From positions 1 to 64,000 of the forward strand of contig JAMWCD010000001.1 in NCBI GenBank assembly GCA_023818965.1: a stretch of 64,000 nucleotides of DNA, read 5' to 3'. The notes under the pieces are model-generated. The model was not told the DNA's origin. It worked only from the letters and a program-made list of their open reading frames with translations, and ran no database searches. The position numbers and the translations under genes are program-made. Positions 27,438-35,328 of the stretch are shown here, one piece after another (the first letter of the stretch is position 1; every line of letters starts with the position of its first letter). This stretch comes from Candidatus Omnitrophota bacterium (GTDB lineage: Bacteria; Ratteibacteria; UBA8468; B48-G9; DTJG01).

Positions 27438-29333
27438 ATGTGTGGAATATGCGGGATTGTAAGAAAAAATGATAAGGTGGATGAACAACTTGTAAGAAAA
27501 ATGGCTTCAACAATGAATCATCGTGGTCCTGATGAAGAAGGATTTGTGTTTTCAGGATCCTGCGGGTTTGGTCACAAGAGATTAAGTATTATTGACCTTA
27601 CAACAGGCAGGCAACCAATTTCCAATGAAAACAATAAATTGTTTCTTATCTGCAATGGAGAAATATACAATTTTAAACAGTTGAGGGAAACACTTGAAAA
27701 AACAGGCCATATCTTCAAAACAAAATCAGATAATGAGGTAATCATTCATCTTTATGAACAATATGGAGTTGAGTGCCTGAAATTTTTGAGAGGAATGTTT
27801 GCATTTGCAATATGGGACAGTGAAAAGAAAATATTATTTCTTGCAAGAGACCGGCTTGGCAAAAAACCACTTGTCTACTCAATAAAAGGTAATGACATTT
27901 ACTTTGCCTCAGAAATAAAGGCATTGCTTGAAGTAGACGATATTTCAAAGGAAATAGATACTGCTGCCATGGACCTTTTTCTTACATATCAGGCAATTCC
28001 ATCTCCCTATACAATTTTTACTCACATTAGAAAATTGCAACCAGGGCATTTTTTGTTATGGAAAGATGGGAGTGTGAAAATTGAAAGATACTGGCAGATT
28101 GATTTTACAAAAAAATTGATATTGAAAGATGAACAGGAATACATTGATGCAATGTGGGAGAAGTTAAAAGAAGCAACAAAAATCAGGATGATATCAGATG
28201 TTCCTCTTGGTGCTTTTTTAAGTGGCGGAATTGATTCTTCAACAATTGTTGGGATAATGAGTGAATTTTCAACCAGCCCAGTAAAAACATTTTCAATTGG
28301 ATTTGAAGAAACAGATTTCAGTGAACTGAAATATGCAAAAATTGTTGCACAGAAATTTAGTACTGAACACAATGAGTTTATTGTAAGACCGGATATTATC
28401 TCCATACTTCCAAAACTTGTATGGCACTATAATGAACCATTTGCTGATTCATCAATGGTGCCTACTTATTATGTTGCCAGGGAAACAAGAAAACATGTGA
28501 CTGTTGCTTTAAATGGTGATGGAGGGGATGAGAATTTTGCTGGTTATACAAGGTACTGGCAGACAAAATTGCTTGAAAAGATTTATTTTTTGTATAAAAA
28601 AAATCCCTGCGGCAGGAAAAAAATTCTTAATTTCTTCAGTTCGGCTTATAAAAAATACCCATCGAATTTTTTCTTCAGAATCTGGAAATGGCTTGATGAA
28701 ACTGATAGATATGGTTTTGATTATGCGTATGCCCGAAGAATAATTTCTTTTTCATCTGATTTCAGGTCAGATATTTATTCTGATGAAATGAAAGGAAGAA
28801 TTTCTGGCTTTGATTCAATATCCATAGCAAAAAATTTATGGAACAATGCAGGAGATATTGATTTGCTTGAGAAAATGCTTGCTACAGATTTTCAACTTTA
28901 TTTACCTGATGTGTTAATGGTAAAAATGGACATCGCAACAATGGCTAATTCCCTTGAAGCACGAAGTCCTTTTCTTGACAATGAATTTGTGGAACTGATA
29001 GCATCTTTTCCTGCACAGTTGAAAATGAGAAATTTCAAATCGAAATATATTTTAAAAAAGAAATTAAAAAGTTTTTTGCCTGAGCAAATTGTTTCAAGAA
29101 AAAAAATGGGATTTGGAATTCCTGTTGGAAGATGGTTCAGAAAAGAATTGAAAAATTTTCTTCAGGAGATTTTGTTGAGTGAGGCATCGCTTAAGAGAGG
29201 TTATTTCAAGCAGGAGATGATTAGAAAGATTGTTGCTCAACATATTTCAGGGGAGATTGACCATACGAGCAGGTTGTGGGCTCTTGTTACACTTGAGATG
29301 TGGCACAGAATTTTTGTTGACAGAAATCTTTGA
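27438..29333 (+). CDS. asnB: Asparagine synthase (glutamine-hydrolysing) type amidotransferase
   Basis: This 631-residue protein has the N-terminal class II glutaminase domain (MCGICGIV, nucleophile Cys2; MNHRGPDEEG; NGEIYNF) and a C-terminal ATP-pyrophosphatase domain with the PP-loop LSGGIDSSTIVG and GDGGDENFAGY. It adds an amide nitrogen to Asp or to another carboxylate. The start follows AAAGGAG. Its place at the end of a glycan locus, separated by repeats, suggests amidation of a sugar carboxylate as an alternative to Asn synthesis. Confidence 0.92.
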   Translation: MCGICGIVRKNDKVDEQLVRKMASTMNHRGPDEEGFVFSGSCGFGHKRLSIIDLTTGRQPISNENNKLFLICNGEIYNFKQLRETLEKTGHIFKTKSDNEVIIHLYEQYGVECLKFLRGMFAFAIWDSEKKILFLARDRLGKKPLVYSIKGNDIYFASEIKALLEVDDISKEIDTAAMDLFLTYQAIPSPYTIFTHIRKLQPGHFLLWKDGSVKIERYWQIDFTKKLILKDEQEYIDAMWEKLKEATKIRMISDVPLGAFLSGGIDSSTIVGIMSEFSTSPVKTFSIGFEETDFSELKYAKIVAQKFSTEHNEFIVRPDIISILPKLVWHYNEPFADSSMVPTYYVARETRKHVTVALNGDGGDENFAGYTRYWQTKLLEKIYFLYKKNPCGRKKILNFFSSAYKKYPSNFFFRIWKWLDETDRYGFDYAYARRIISFSSDFRSDIYSDEMKGRISGFDSISIAKNLWNNAGDIDLLEKMLATDFQLYLPDVLMVKMDIATMANSLEARSPFLDNEFVELIASFPAQLKMRNFKSKYILKKKLKSFLPEQIVSRKKMGFGIPVGRWFRKELKNFLQEILLSEASLKRGYFKQEMIRKIVAQHISGEIDHTSRLWALVTLEMWHRIFVDRNL

Positions 29334-29343
29334 AAATTTGCAA

Positions 29344-29372
29344 TATTAAAAATTTGTGTTATATTTTTAATA
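29344..29372 (+). terminator. A/T-only inverted repeat after asnB
   Basis: TATTAAAAAT (29344-29353) and ATTTTTAATA (29363-29372) form a 10-bp inverted repeat with a 9-nt loop, starting 11 bp after the asnB stop. Without G-C pairs it would be a weak terminator, so the call is tentative. Confidence 0.25.
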
Positions 29373-29573
29373 AATGGAGGAAAACAAAAAGATAAAAAAA
29401 TTTGGAGAATCAGAATCTACACGAAAGTTTATCTCATCCGTGAATACCTGCCATTCAATCATCCTTCTTTATCCCTGTTACAAAAAAGTATGTTACCCTT
29501 TTTTTTCTTTTTACAGAACAGGGATTGAAAAAGGATAAGTATTTTCATTTTAACCTTAAAGGGGGTGATTTGA

Positions 29574-29651
29574 ATGGCGTGTGCCAAAAAGACAGCAAAG
29601 AAAACAGCCAAGAAGACAGCAAAGAAAACAGCGAAAAAAAAGAAAAAGTAG
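29574..29651 (+). CDS. 25-residue Lys/Ala/Thr repeat peptide (histone H1-like tail)
   Basis: A short gene encodes MACA followed by four KKTA units and a Lys run (25 residues, more than half Lys). The ribosome site AAAGGGGGTGAT at 29559-29570 is almost the full anti-Shine-Dalgarno complement, and a strong terminator follows 8 bp after the stop. Such composition matches Lys/Ala tails of bacterial histone H1-like and AlgP-type DNA-binding proteins. Nucleoid or nucleic-acid binding is inferred. No globular domain is present. Too strong a translation context to be chance. Confidence 0.7.
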   Translation: MACAKKTAKKTAKKTAKKTAKKKKK

Positions 29652-29659
29652 TTTGAATT

Positions 29660-29700
29660 GAGCGCCCGGCTGAGTTTGTTTTCCGGGCGCTCGTATTTTA
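29660..29700 (+). terminator. Rho-independent terminator after the KKTA-peptide gene
   Basis: A 10-bp G/C-rich stem GAGCGCCCGG/CCGGGCGCTC (29660-29669 and 29683-29692) with a 13-nt loop is followed by a T-rich tail. It isolates the peptide gene as its own transcript. Confidence 0.88.
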
Positions 29701-29749
29701 ATACAAACATTTTATACCATTTATACTAATTTGCCGTCAAAATTGTAAA

Positions 29750-29873
29750 AATACCGAATTAAGTTCGCCAGAGAGCAAGGCGGCAAGGAGAAGGCAACGA
29801 GGCATACTGATGTATGTTGAAAAATCCGACGACGCAGCCAACGATGCTATATGGATGAAATCAATTCGGTATT
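29750..29873 (+). repeat. 124-bp element bounded by 11-bp inverted repeats
   Basis: AATACCGAATT (29750-29760) and AATTCGGTATT (29863-29873) are perfect inverted repeats enclosing G/C-richer DNA unlike its surroundings. Inside, GGCATACTGATGTATG can form a central hairpin, and AAGGCAACGA and its neighbours partly pair with CCGACGACGC. It looks like a miniature transposon-type or REP-like element. The ATG at 29851 lies within it, which argues against using that codon as the start of the next gene. Confidence 0.55.
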
Positions 29874-29895
29874 AAAAAATAACAGGGAGAAGACA

Positions 29896-31263
29896 GTGGA
29901 CAAAGAAAGAACCATTCAATTGAAAGATGAATTTGAAAAAGTGCTGCGAGTTTTAGAGACAACTGAGAAAATTGATAAAAATTTTTCTATTCCAACCGAA
30001 GAATTTGTTCAGAGACAGAAAACAACATACGAAAATATCAAAAAGTATGGTATTGATGTTGGTATTGTCTTTTCAGATCAGCATTATAATGGCGATGTTC
30101 CATATCTTGGAGGAAATACAAACATTACAATTGAACAGGTTGCAGGTGTCATTGGGAAAACAGGATTTCATATTATTGCAGGACTTGAAGGGGGTTATGT
30201 CTCAGAACAACTTGCGAAAAGGGCTTGTGCGAAGGTTCATAAGGTTGAGATGTTAAAACTTGCAGACGAAGAATACCCGATAAATGCGGAAAAACTTGAA
30301 GATGTTATTGAGCAAGCAGCGGGTTCAAAGGTCAAAAAAATTGGACTTCTCACACCGAGGGAGGTAATTCCATACAGGCTTGTCAATTATCTTGAAAATA
30401 TTTACGGTGCAGAAAATGTTGTTGATATTCAGGAAGTTTATTACAAAATCAAATATGAAAAATCAGATAATGAGATGCGATTAATCAGAGATGCCTGCAA
30501 AATCGCTGATGCCATGATGAGAGGTATGCTGGCAGTATTAAAGCCGGGTATGCTTGAAACACAGGTTGCAGCATGGGGTTATTTCATTGGCAGGGAACTT
30601 GGGGCTGAAGAAATGGGATGGGATATTATTGTTGGTGCAAATGAGGCAAATCGCACCTTGATAGGAAAGGCACTTAACAGAGAAATCAAAAGAGGCGATT
30701 ATGTTCATTTGGGTGTTGCACCAAAAAGGGATGGATTGAATTCATGTATACGAAGGTCAGTGATTGCTGTTGAACATCCTTCACAGGTTACCAGTGAACA
30801 AAAATACTGGTTTGACCTTGTTGAACAGGCATATAAAATTGGTTTCGAGAAATACTGTGAGGTTGCAGAAAGAAATCTTCCAGCATATATCCAGGAGAAA
30901 GCCCTTGTGGATTTTTTTGCATCAAAATCAGAAGAAGTGTCCAAAAAGATAGGGAAAAAAATTAATCTTGAAAGATTAAAGCCATACACTGGAACTCATA
31001 ATGCAGGTTATACTGAGTGTCAGGAATTTTATGGGGCAATCACATTGAAATCAACAGAACCTCTTGGAAATCAAATCGTTACTATGCTTGATGTAGCCCT
31101 GAGAGGGATTGGTGATTACTGGGATGATGTTATAATACCAGGGTTTGACTATGTTGTCATTGAGAATACACTCGGGAAATTTGGAACACGTGTTGAATGT
31201 TTTAATAAGTTGCCATTAAATGTTCAATCTCTTGTGGGGAATCCAGAACCTCCTAATTATTAA
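29896..31263 (+). CDS. M24-family (creatinase/Xaa-Pro peptidase-like) protein, metal ligands degenerate
   Basis: This 455-residue protein has an N-terminal creatinase-like domain (residues 1-190) and a C-terminal pita-bread domain starting near MRLIRDACKIADAMM. The region normally holding the two metal Asp residues reads GDYVHLGVAPKRDGLNSCIRRSV, and both are absent. The His motif is THNAGY. It may therefore be a metal-independent hydrolase, as creatinase is, or a non-catalytic member. The GTG at 29896 follows AGGGAGA at good spacing; an ATG at 29851 lies inside the repeat element. It converges on the GGDEF gene. Confidence 0.75.
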   Translation: MDKERTIQLKDEFEKVLRVLETTEKIDKNFSIPTEEFVQRQKTTYENIKKYGIDVGIVFSDQHYNGDVPYLGGNTNITIEQVAGVIGKTGFHIIAGLEGGYVSEQLAKRACAKVHKVEMLKLADEEYPINAEKLEDVIEQAAGSKVKKIGLLTPREVIPYRLVNYLENIYGAENVVDIQEVYYKIKYEKSDNEMRLIRDACKIADAMMRGMLAVLKPGMLETQVAAWGYFIGRELGAEEMGWDIIVGANEANRTLIGKALNREIKRGDYVHLGVAPKRDGLNSCIRRSVIAVEHPSQVTSEQKYWFDLVEQAYKIGFEKYCEVAERNLPAYIQEKALVDFFASKSEEVSKKIGKKINLERLKPYTGTHNAGYTECQEFYGAITLKSTEPLGNQIVTMLDVALRGIGDYWDDVIIPGFDYVVIENTLGKFGTRVECFNKLPLNVQSLVGNPEPPNY

Positions 31264-32851
31264 TTTTTTTCTTCTGACGTTTATTGGCATACATCATTTT
31301 GTCGGCTATAGAAATGAGATTATCAATAGAAAGTTCTTTGCCTGGTTCATAGACCGAATAACCGATGCTTATTGAAATTTTATAGCCCTTTTCAATTTTT
31401 TCGTTTGCTGCATCAAGAGTTTTTTGTAATCGTTGAATAATGGTTTCAACATCAACAGGAGAATTTTGAATTACAAGGGCGATAAATTCATCACCGCCAA
31501 CTCTTCCGACAATATCAGATTGCCGAAAAGTTTGTTTTAATATTTCCGCAGTCCTCACAATAGCAATATCACCTTCAAGATGTCCATACCTGTCATTGAT
31601 ATTCTTAAGGTCGTCAAGGTCAAGGAAAAAAAGCACCATAAATTGTTTCATTCTTTCTGCTATTTTTAATTGTTGTTCTGCCAGAAGGAAAAATCCTCTT
31701 CTATTGTATAAACCAGTAAGAGAATCAGTCACAGATAATTGTTCAAGGATTTTTTCTGCATATTCTTTTTTTAAGGTTATCCTTGCAATAATCCATGAAA
31801 CCACAATAAAAAATAATATCAGAACAGAATCATACAAAAGGAATTCTTTAAGCCGTGTTGCCGATTGGATTGTACAGAGGTGTTTTGGTACAAAAGAGAT
31901 AAATTTCCATACATAGTCAAAACTTTTGATAGGAGAAAGAGATGAATAATCAAAATCAGTGGTTGTCTGCTGACATGCCTTTTCTGCACGTGCAACAGGA
32001 TAAAACGTGGTAAAGGTAAAAAGACCTTCTGAAGTGAAAATCTGTCCTGTCTGGTCTATTGTAATTTTTTTCCATGCATGGGGAAAGACACGGTCAAAAG
32101 TTTTCTCACGTCTTGCACTGTAAAGGAAACCGAATTCATCCTCAGGTTTTGGCCCTTTAATCCAGTACCCCTCGGCATTGACAATAAAATATCTTGCACT
32201 TTTTCCTTCCTGTTCTGAAGGATGTTCAAATGCGGTTTTCAATATTTCGAAAATTGGCTTACAATTGAAACTGACAAGCATTACTGCCCTTTTACTTCCC
32301 TGTTTATCAAAAACACATATTCCGAATACAATGACCGGAATGTCATCATCAAGTTGAAAATCTGATAGGTATAAGTGTCCTCTCGCAAGAGGTAAAGTGC
32401 TTTTATAATCGATGTTATTTCTGAGATTTCCTTCTGTTTTTGATAACTCAATAAATTTTCTATTTTCCGCTTTCAGCCGTAAGAGAATATTACCGTTTTT
32501 ATCAAGTAGTGTAATTTTTGAATAATAATCTTTACTGCTTAAAAAGGACGAGACAGCATCAAGAAATTTTGTTTTGTTCTGATCCCCTGAAATATAACTG
32601 GAAGATAGTTTTTCCAGAAAAAGCACATCAGCAATTGTTGAATCAAAACTTTTGATAATGAGTTTTGAGATTGCAGAAATATTTTTAATTTCCTGATTTT
32701 CAATGATGGAGAGTTCATTTCTTGCACTGGAGACATAAAGAACCGTTGTGATTCCTGCAAGTATTATAACAATTGAACAAAAAATAAACAAAAACCTTTT
32801 GATAAGGTCTGATGTTTTTATTCCTTCTTCTTCAGGTTTATGAAATTTCAT
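31253..32851 (-). CDS. Membrane cache-domain diguanylate cyclase (GGDEF)
   Basis: This 532-residue inner-membrane sensor has one membrane helix near residues 20-45, a periplasmic dCache-like domain to about 340, a second membrane helix near 345-365 and a C-terminal GGDEF domain. The active-site loop GRVGGDEF is intact and RQSD five residues before it is a product-inhibition I-site, so active c-di-GMP synthesis is expected. No EAL or HD-GYP domain is present. The start follows GGGAG. It overlaps the convergent M24 gene by 11 bp. Confidence 0.93.
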   Translation of the reverse strand: MKFHKPEEEGIKTSDLIKRFLFIFCSIVIILAGITTVLYVSSARNELSIIENQEIKNISAISKLIIKSFDSTIADVLFLEKLSSSYISGDQNKTKFLDAVSSFLSSKDYYSKITLLDKNGNILLRLKAENRKFIELSKTEGNLRNNIDYKSTLPLARGHLYLSDFQLDDDIPVIVFGICVFDKQGSKRAVMLVSFNCKPIFEILKTAFEHPSEQEGKSARYFIVNAEGYWIKGPKPEDEFGFLYSARREKTFDRVFPHAWKKITIDQTGQIFTSEGLFTFTTFYPVARAEKACQQTTTDFDYSSLSPIKSFDYVWKFISFVPKHLCTIQSATRLKEFLLYDSVLILFFIVVSWIIARITLKKEYAEKILEQLSVTDSLTGLYNRRGFFLLAEQQLKIAERMKQFMVLFFLDLDDLKNINDRYGHLEGDIAIVRTAEILKQTFRQSDIVGRVGGDEFIALVIQNSPVDVETIIQRLQKTLDAANEKIEKGYKISISIGYSVYEPGKELSIDNLISIADKMMYANKRQKKKINN

Positions 32852-32871
32852 TGTGCTCCCTGTTCAGAATT

Positions 32872-32900
32872 ATTCTATATTATGGCTGAAATTCAGTCAA
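32872..32900 (-). promoter_or_regulatory. Promoter of the GGDEF gene
   Basis: On the minus strand TTGACT (32895-32900) and TAGAAT (32872-32877) are separated by 17 bp, about 20 bp upstream of the start codon. This is a good sigma70-type match. Confidence 0.65.
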
Positions 32901-33024
32901 AATTCATTTAGTTATCTTTTTTATACTTCCTCTCATCTCCTCCTGATATACCCATATTTTCCACCTTGCAAAAGGGGATGTGAGGATGAACCGATAGGAA
33001 AATAAGTAAAATTGTTATATAATA

Positions 33025-33175
33025 TTCTACATTCCTCCTGGATCCCCCTTCTATTCCCCCTTTTGTAAAGGGGGATTGAGAGGGATTTAAATCCAACCCC
33101 GCCCTCCTTTATAAAAGGAGGGAAGGGGAGGTTGAAAAGGGGGAAAATAGGGGGATTCAGGAGGGTAAAGGAAAT
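33025..33175 (+). repeat. C/G-run palindromic repeat array C
   Basis: In the 368-bp gap between the divergent GGDEF and epimerase genes lie CCCCCTTTTGTAAAGGGGG (33057-33075) and CCCTCCTTTATAAAAGGAGGG (33102-33122), with G-run partners. It is the same family as arrays A, B and D but shorter. The remaining gap holds the GGDEF promoter and the epimerase ribosome site; no clear promoter for the epimerase was found. Confidence 0.8.
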
Positions 33176-33219
33176 AATTAGTTAAATTTGCAGAATCTAT
33201 TTTGCTATCAGGAGGGAAA

Positions 33220-34254
33220 ATGTCAGTTGAAAAAATGATCGAGACAGAAGAATCCCTGGAAGAGATTCTTTCAAGACCATACCCTGAAGTGGTTGAATTA
33301 TGCAGGAAACTGAAAGGCGACATTATCATACTTGGTGTGGCAGGTAAAATGGGACCAACGTTTGCGATTCAGTTGAAAAGGGCATGTGATATGGCAGGAG
33401 TCAAAAAAAGAATTATCGGGGTTGCTCGATTTTCAGATGAGAATGTGAAAAAGAATCTTGATAACAATGGAATTGAGACAATTGTTTGCGATTTACTTGA
33501 AAGACAACAGGTTGATAATCTTCCGGATGTTGAAAATGTGATTTTTATGGCAGGAATGAAATTTGGCACGGTTTCCAATCAACCGCTTACCTGGGCAATG
33601 AATTCTTATGTTCCAGCACTTGTCGCTACAAAATTTAAAAATTCCTGTATTGTTGCTCTTTCAACAGGCAATGTTTATCCACTGGTGCCTGTTTCATCAG
33701 GTGGTTCAAAGGAAACTGATCCACCCGAACCCATTGGTGAATATGCTCAGTCATGTCTTGGCAGGGAAAGGGTTTTTGAATATTTTTCATCAAAGTTCTC
33801 AATTCCCTCTGTTATTGTGCGGCTTAATTATGCTGTTGAATTACGGTATGGCGTGCTATATGATATTGGAAAGAAGGTTTATAATGGGGAAAAAATTTTT
33901 CTTGAAAATGGCTATGTGAATGTTGTCTGGCAGAGATGGGCAAATAGTATAATTTTCAGATGTTTCAGTTTATGTTCAGTCCCGCCAAAAATATTGAATT
34001 TAACAGGTCCAGAAATTCTATCTGTTAGAAAGATCGCTGAAGAATTTGGAAAATTATTTAAAAAACAACCAGTGTTTGAACGAAAAGAAGCACCTACTGC
34101 CTATCTTTCAGATGCAAGTCAGTGTTTCAAAATTTTTGGAAAACCTGATGTTGATCCGTGGACTCTTGTAAAATGGATTGCTCACTGGATAGAAATTGGA
34201 GGTAGGGCTTTTGAGAAACCCACACATTTTGAAGAAAGGACAGGGAGGTATTGA
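33220..34254 (+). CDS. NAD-dependent epimerase/dehydratase-family protein
   Basis: This 344-residue extended-SDR-like protein has a Rossmann start IIILGVAGKMGPTFAIQL, where GxxGxxG has become GVAGKMG. IFMAGMKFG, VALSTGNVYPL and EYAQSCLGRERVFEYF stand in place of the usual YxxxK segment, so the catalytic Tyr/Lys pair looks altered. VIVRLNYAVE follows. The ATG at 33220 has GGAGGG upstream. It overlaps the DapA-like gene by 1 bp (TGATG) and so acts with it. The substrate is probably a sugar or sugar acid. Confidence 0.75.
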   Translation: MSVEKMIETEESLEEILSRPYPEVVELCRKLKGDIIILGVAGKMGPTFAIQLKRACDMAGVKKRIIGVARFSDENVKKNLDNNGIETIVCDLLERQQVDNLPDVENVIFMAGMKFGTVSNQPLTWAMNSYVPALVATKFKNSCIVALSTGNVYPLVPVSSGGSKETDPPEPIGEYAQSCLGRERVFEYFSSKFSIPSVIVRLNYAVELRYGVLYDIGKKVYNGEKIFLENGYVNVVWQRWANSIIFRCFSLCSVPPKILNLTGPEILSVRKIAEEFGKLFKKQPVFERKEAPTAYLSDASQCFKIFGKPDVDPWTLVKWIAHWIEIGGRAFEKPTHFEERTGRY

Positions 34255-35306
34255 TGAAAATACCAGAAAACATACTGAAAAAAATAAAAAAAGGAACTGT
34301 AATTCCTGCTCATCCTCTGGCACTGACAGAAAAAAGAACATTTGATGAAAAAAGGCAAAAAGCCCTGACACGATATTATCTTTCTGCAGGCGCAGGTGGG
34401 CTTGCTATTGGAGTTCATACAACGCAATTTGAAATCCATGACAAAAAAATTGGGCTTTACAGACCTGTGCTTGAAATCGGAGCAGAAACCATTTCAGAGT
34501 ATGAAGAAAAAAATCAACTGGAAACTCCGATTATAAGAATAGCAGGTGTCATCGGGAAAACTAAGCAGGCAATGAGTGAAGCAGAATTAGCCCACCAACT
34601 TGGATATCATGCAGTTCTTTTAAGTTTATCTGCATTCAAGGGCTCAACCAATGATGAGATGTTATCACATGTCAGAAAAGTTTCTGAAATCATGCCTGTA
34701 TTTGGTTTTTATTTACAGACCAGTGTTGGGGGCAGGGTTCTGAATTATGATTTCTGGAGAAAATTTGCTGAAATTGAAAATGTTGTTGCAATAAAAATAG
34801 CACCATTTAACAGGTATCAAACAATAGATGTTATAAGGGCTATTGCTGATAGTGGAAGAGACATTGCATTGTACACAGGAAATGATGATAATATTGTATC
34901 TGACCTTATTACTCCATTTAATTTTTCAAACAGAAAATTGCGAATTGTTGGAGGATTGCTCGGTCACTGGGCTTTCTGGACATCAAAAGCAGTCGAACTA
35001 TTGAACAGAATTCATTCAATTGTTGAGAATGAAAAATCAATTCCTGATTTTCTATTATCTCTTGGTGTGGAAATTACAGATGTCAATGCAGCAGTATTTG
35101 ATGCGGCAAATAATTTTGCCGGTTGTATTCCAGGTATTCATGAAATTTTAAGAAGACAGGGATTATTGAAGGGTATATGGACATTAAATGAAAAAGAAAC
35201 CCTCTCACCAGGACAAAAAGAAGAAATTGATAGAGTTTGTAAACTTTATCCTCACTTGAATGATGATGAATTTGTTTCTGAACATCTTGACCAGTGGCTG
35301 AAATAA
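34254..35306 (+). CDS. DapA/NanA-like (dihydrodipicolinate synthase family) aldolase
   Basis: This 350-residue TIM barrel is of the class I aldolase family that includes DHDPS, N-acetylneuraminate lyase and 2-keto-3-deoxy-sugar-acid aldolases. The Schiff-base Lys is in VVAIKIAPFN, the preceding Tyr in FGFYLQTSVGG, and the N-terminal strand has HPLALTEKRTFD. It is longer than true DapA (about 290). The ATG at 34254 follows GGGAGG. With the preceding epimerase it looks like a two-gene sugar-acid degradation unit; the reaction is unassigned. Confidence 0.8.
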   Translation: MKIPENILKKIKKGTVIPAHPLALTEKRTFDEKRQKALTRYYLSAGAGGLAIGVHTTQFEIHDKKIGLYRPVLEIGAETISEYEEKNQLETPIIRIAGVIGKTKQAMSEAELAHQLGYHAVLLSLSAFKGSTNDEMLSHVRKVSEIMPVFGFYLQTSVGGRVLNYDFWRKFAEIENVVAIKIAPFNRYQTIDVIRAIADSGRDIALYTGNDDNIVSDLITPFNFSNRKLRIVGGLLGHWAFWTSKAVELLNRIHSIVENEKSIPDFLLSLGVEITDVNAAVFDAANNFAGCIPGIHEILRRQGLLKGIWTLNEKETLSPGQKEEIDRVCKLYPHLNDDEFVSEHLDQWLK

Positions 35307-35328
35307 TCATCAAAAGTTTTTCAAAAAA

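Noticed and set aside
27194..27472. Frames in the repeat arrays encoding FSPFSKGGIGG-type peptides (also near 3.1, 33.0 and 50.2 kb)
   Set aside because: These are translations of the C/G-run palindromes, not genes.
29374..29538. 54-codon open frame upstream of the KKTA-peptide gene
   Set aside because: It has no ribosome site, starts beside an A/T inverted repeat and its composition (YPCYKKVCYPFFSFY) does not resemble a protein family.
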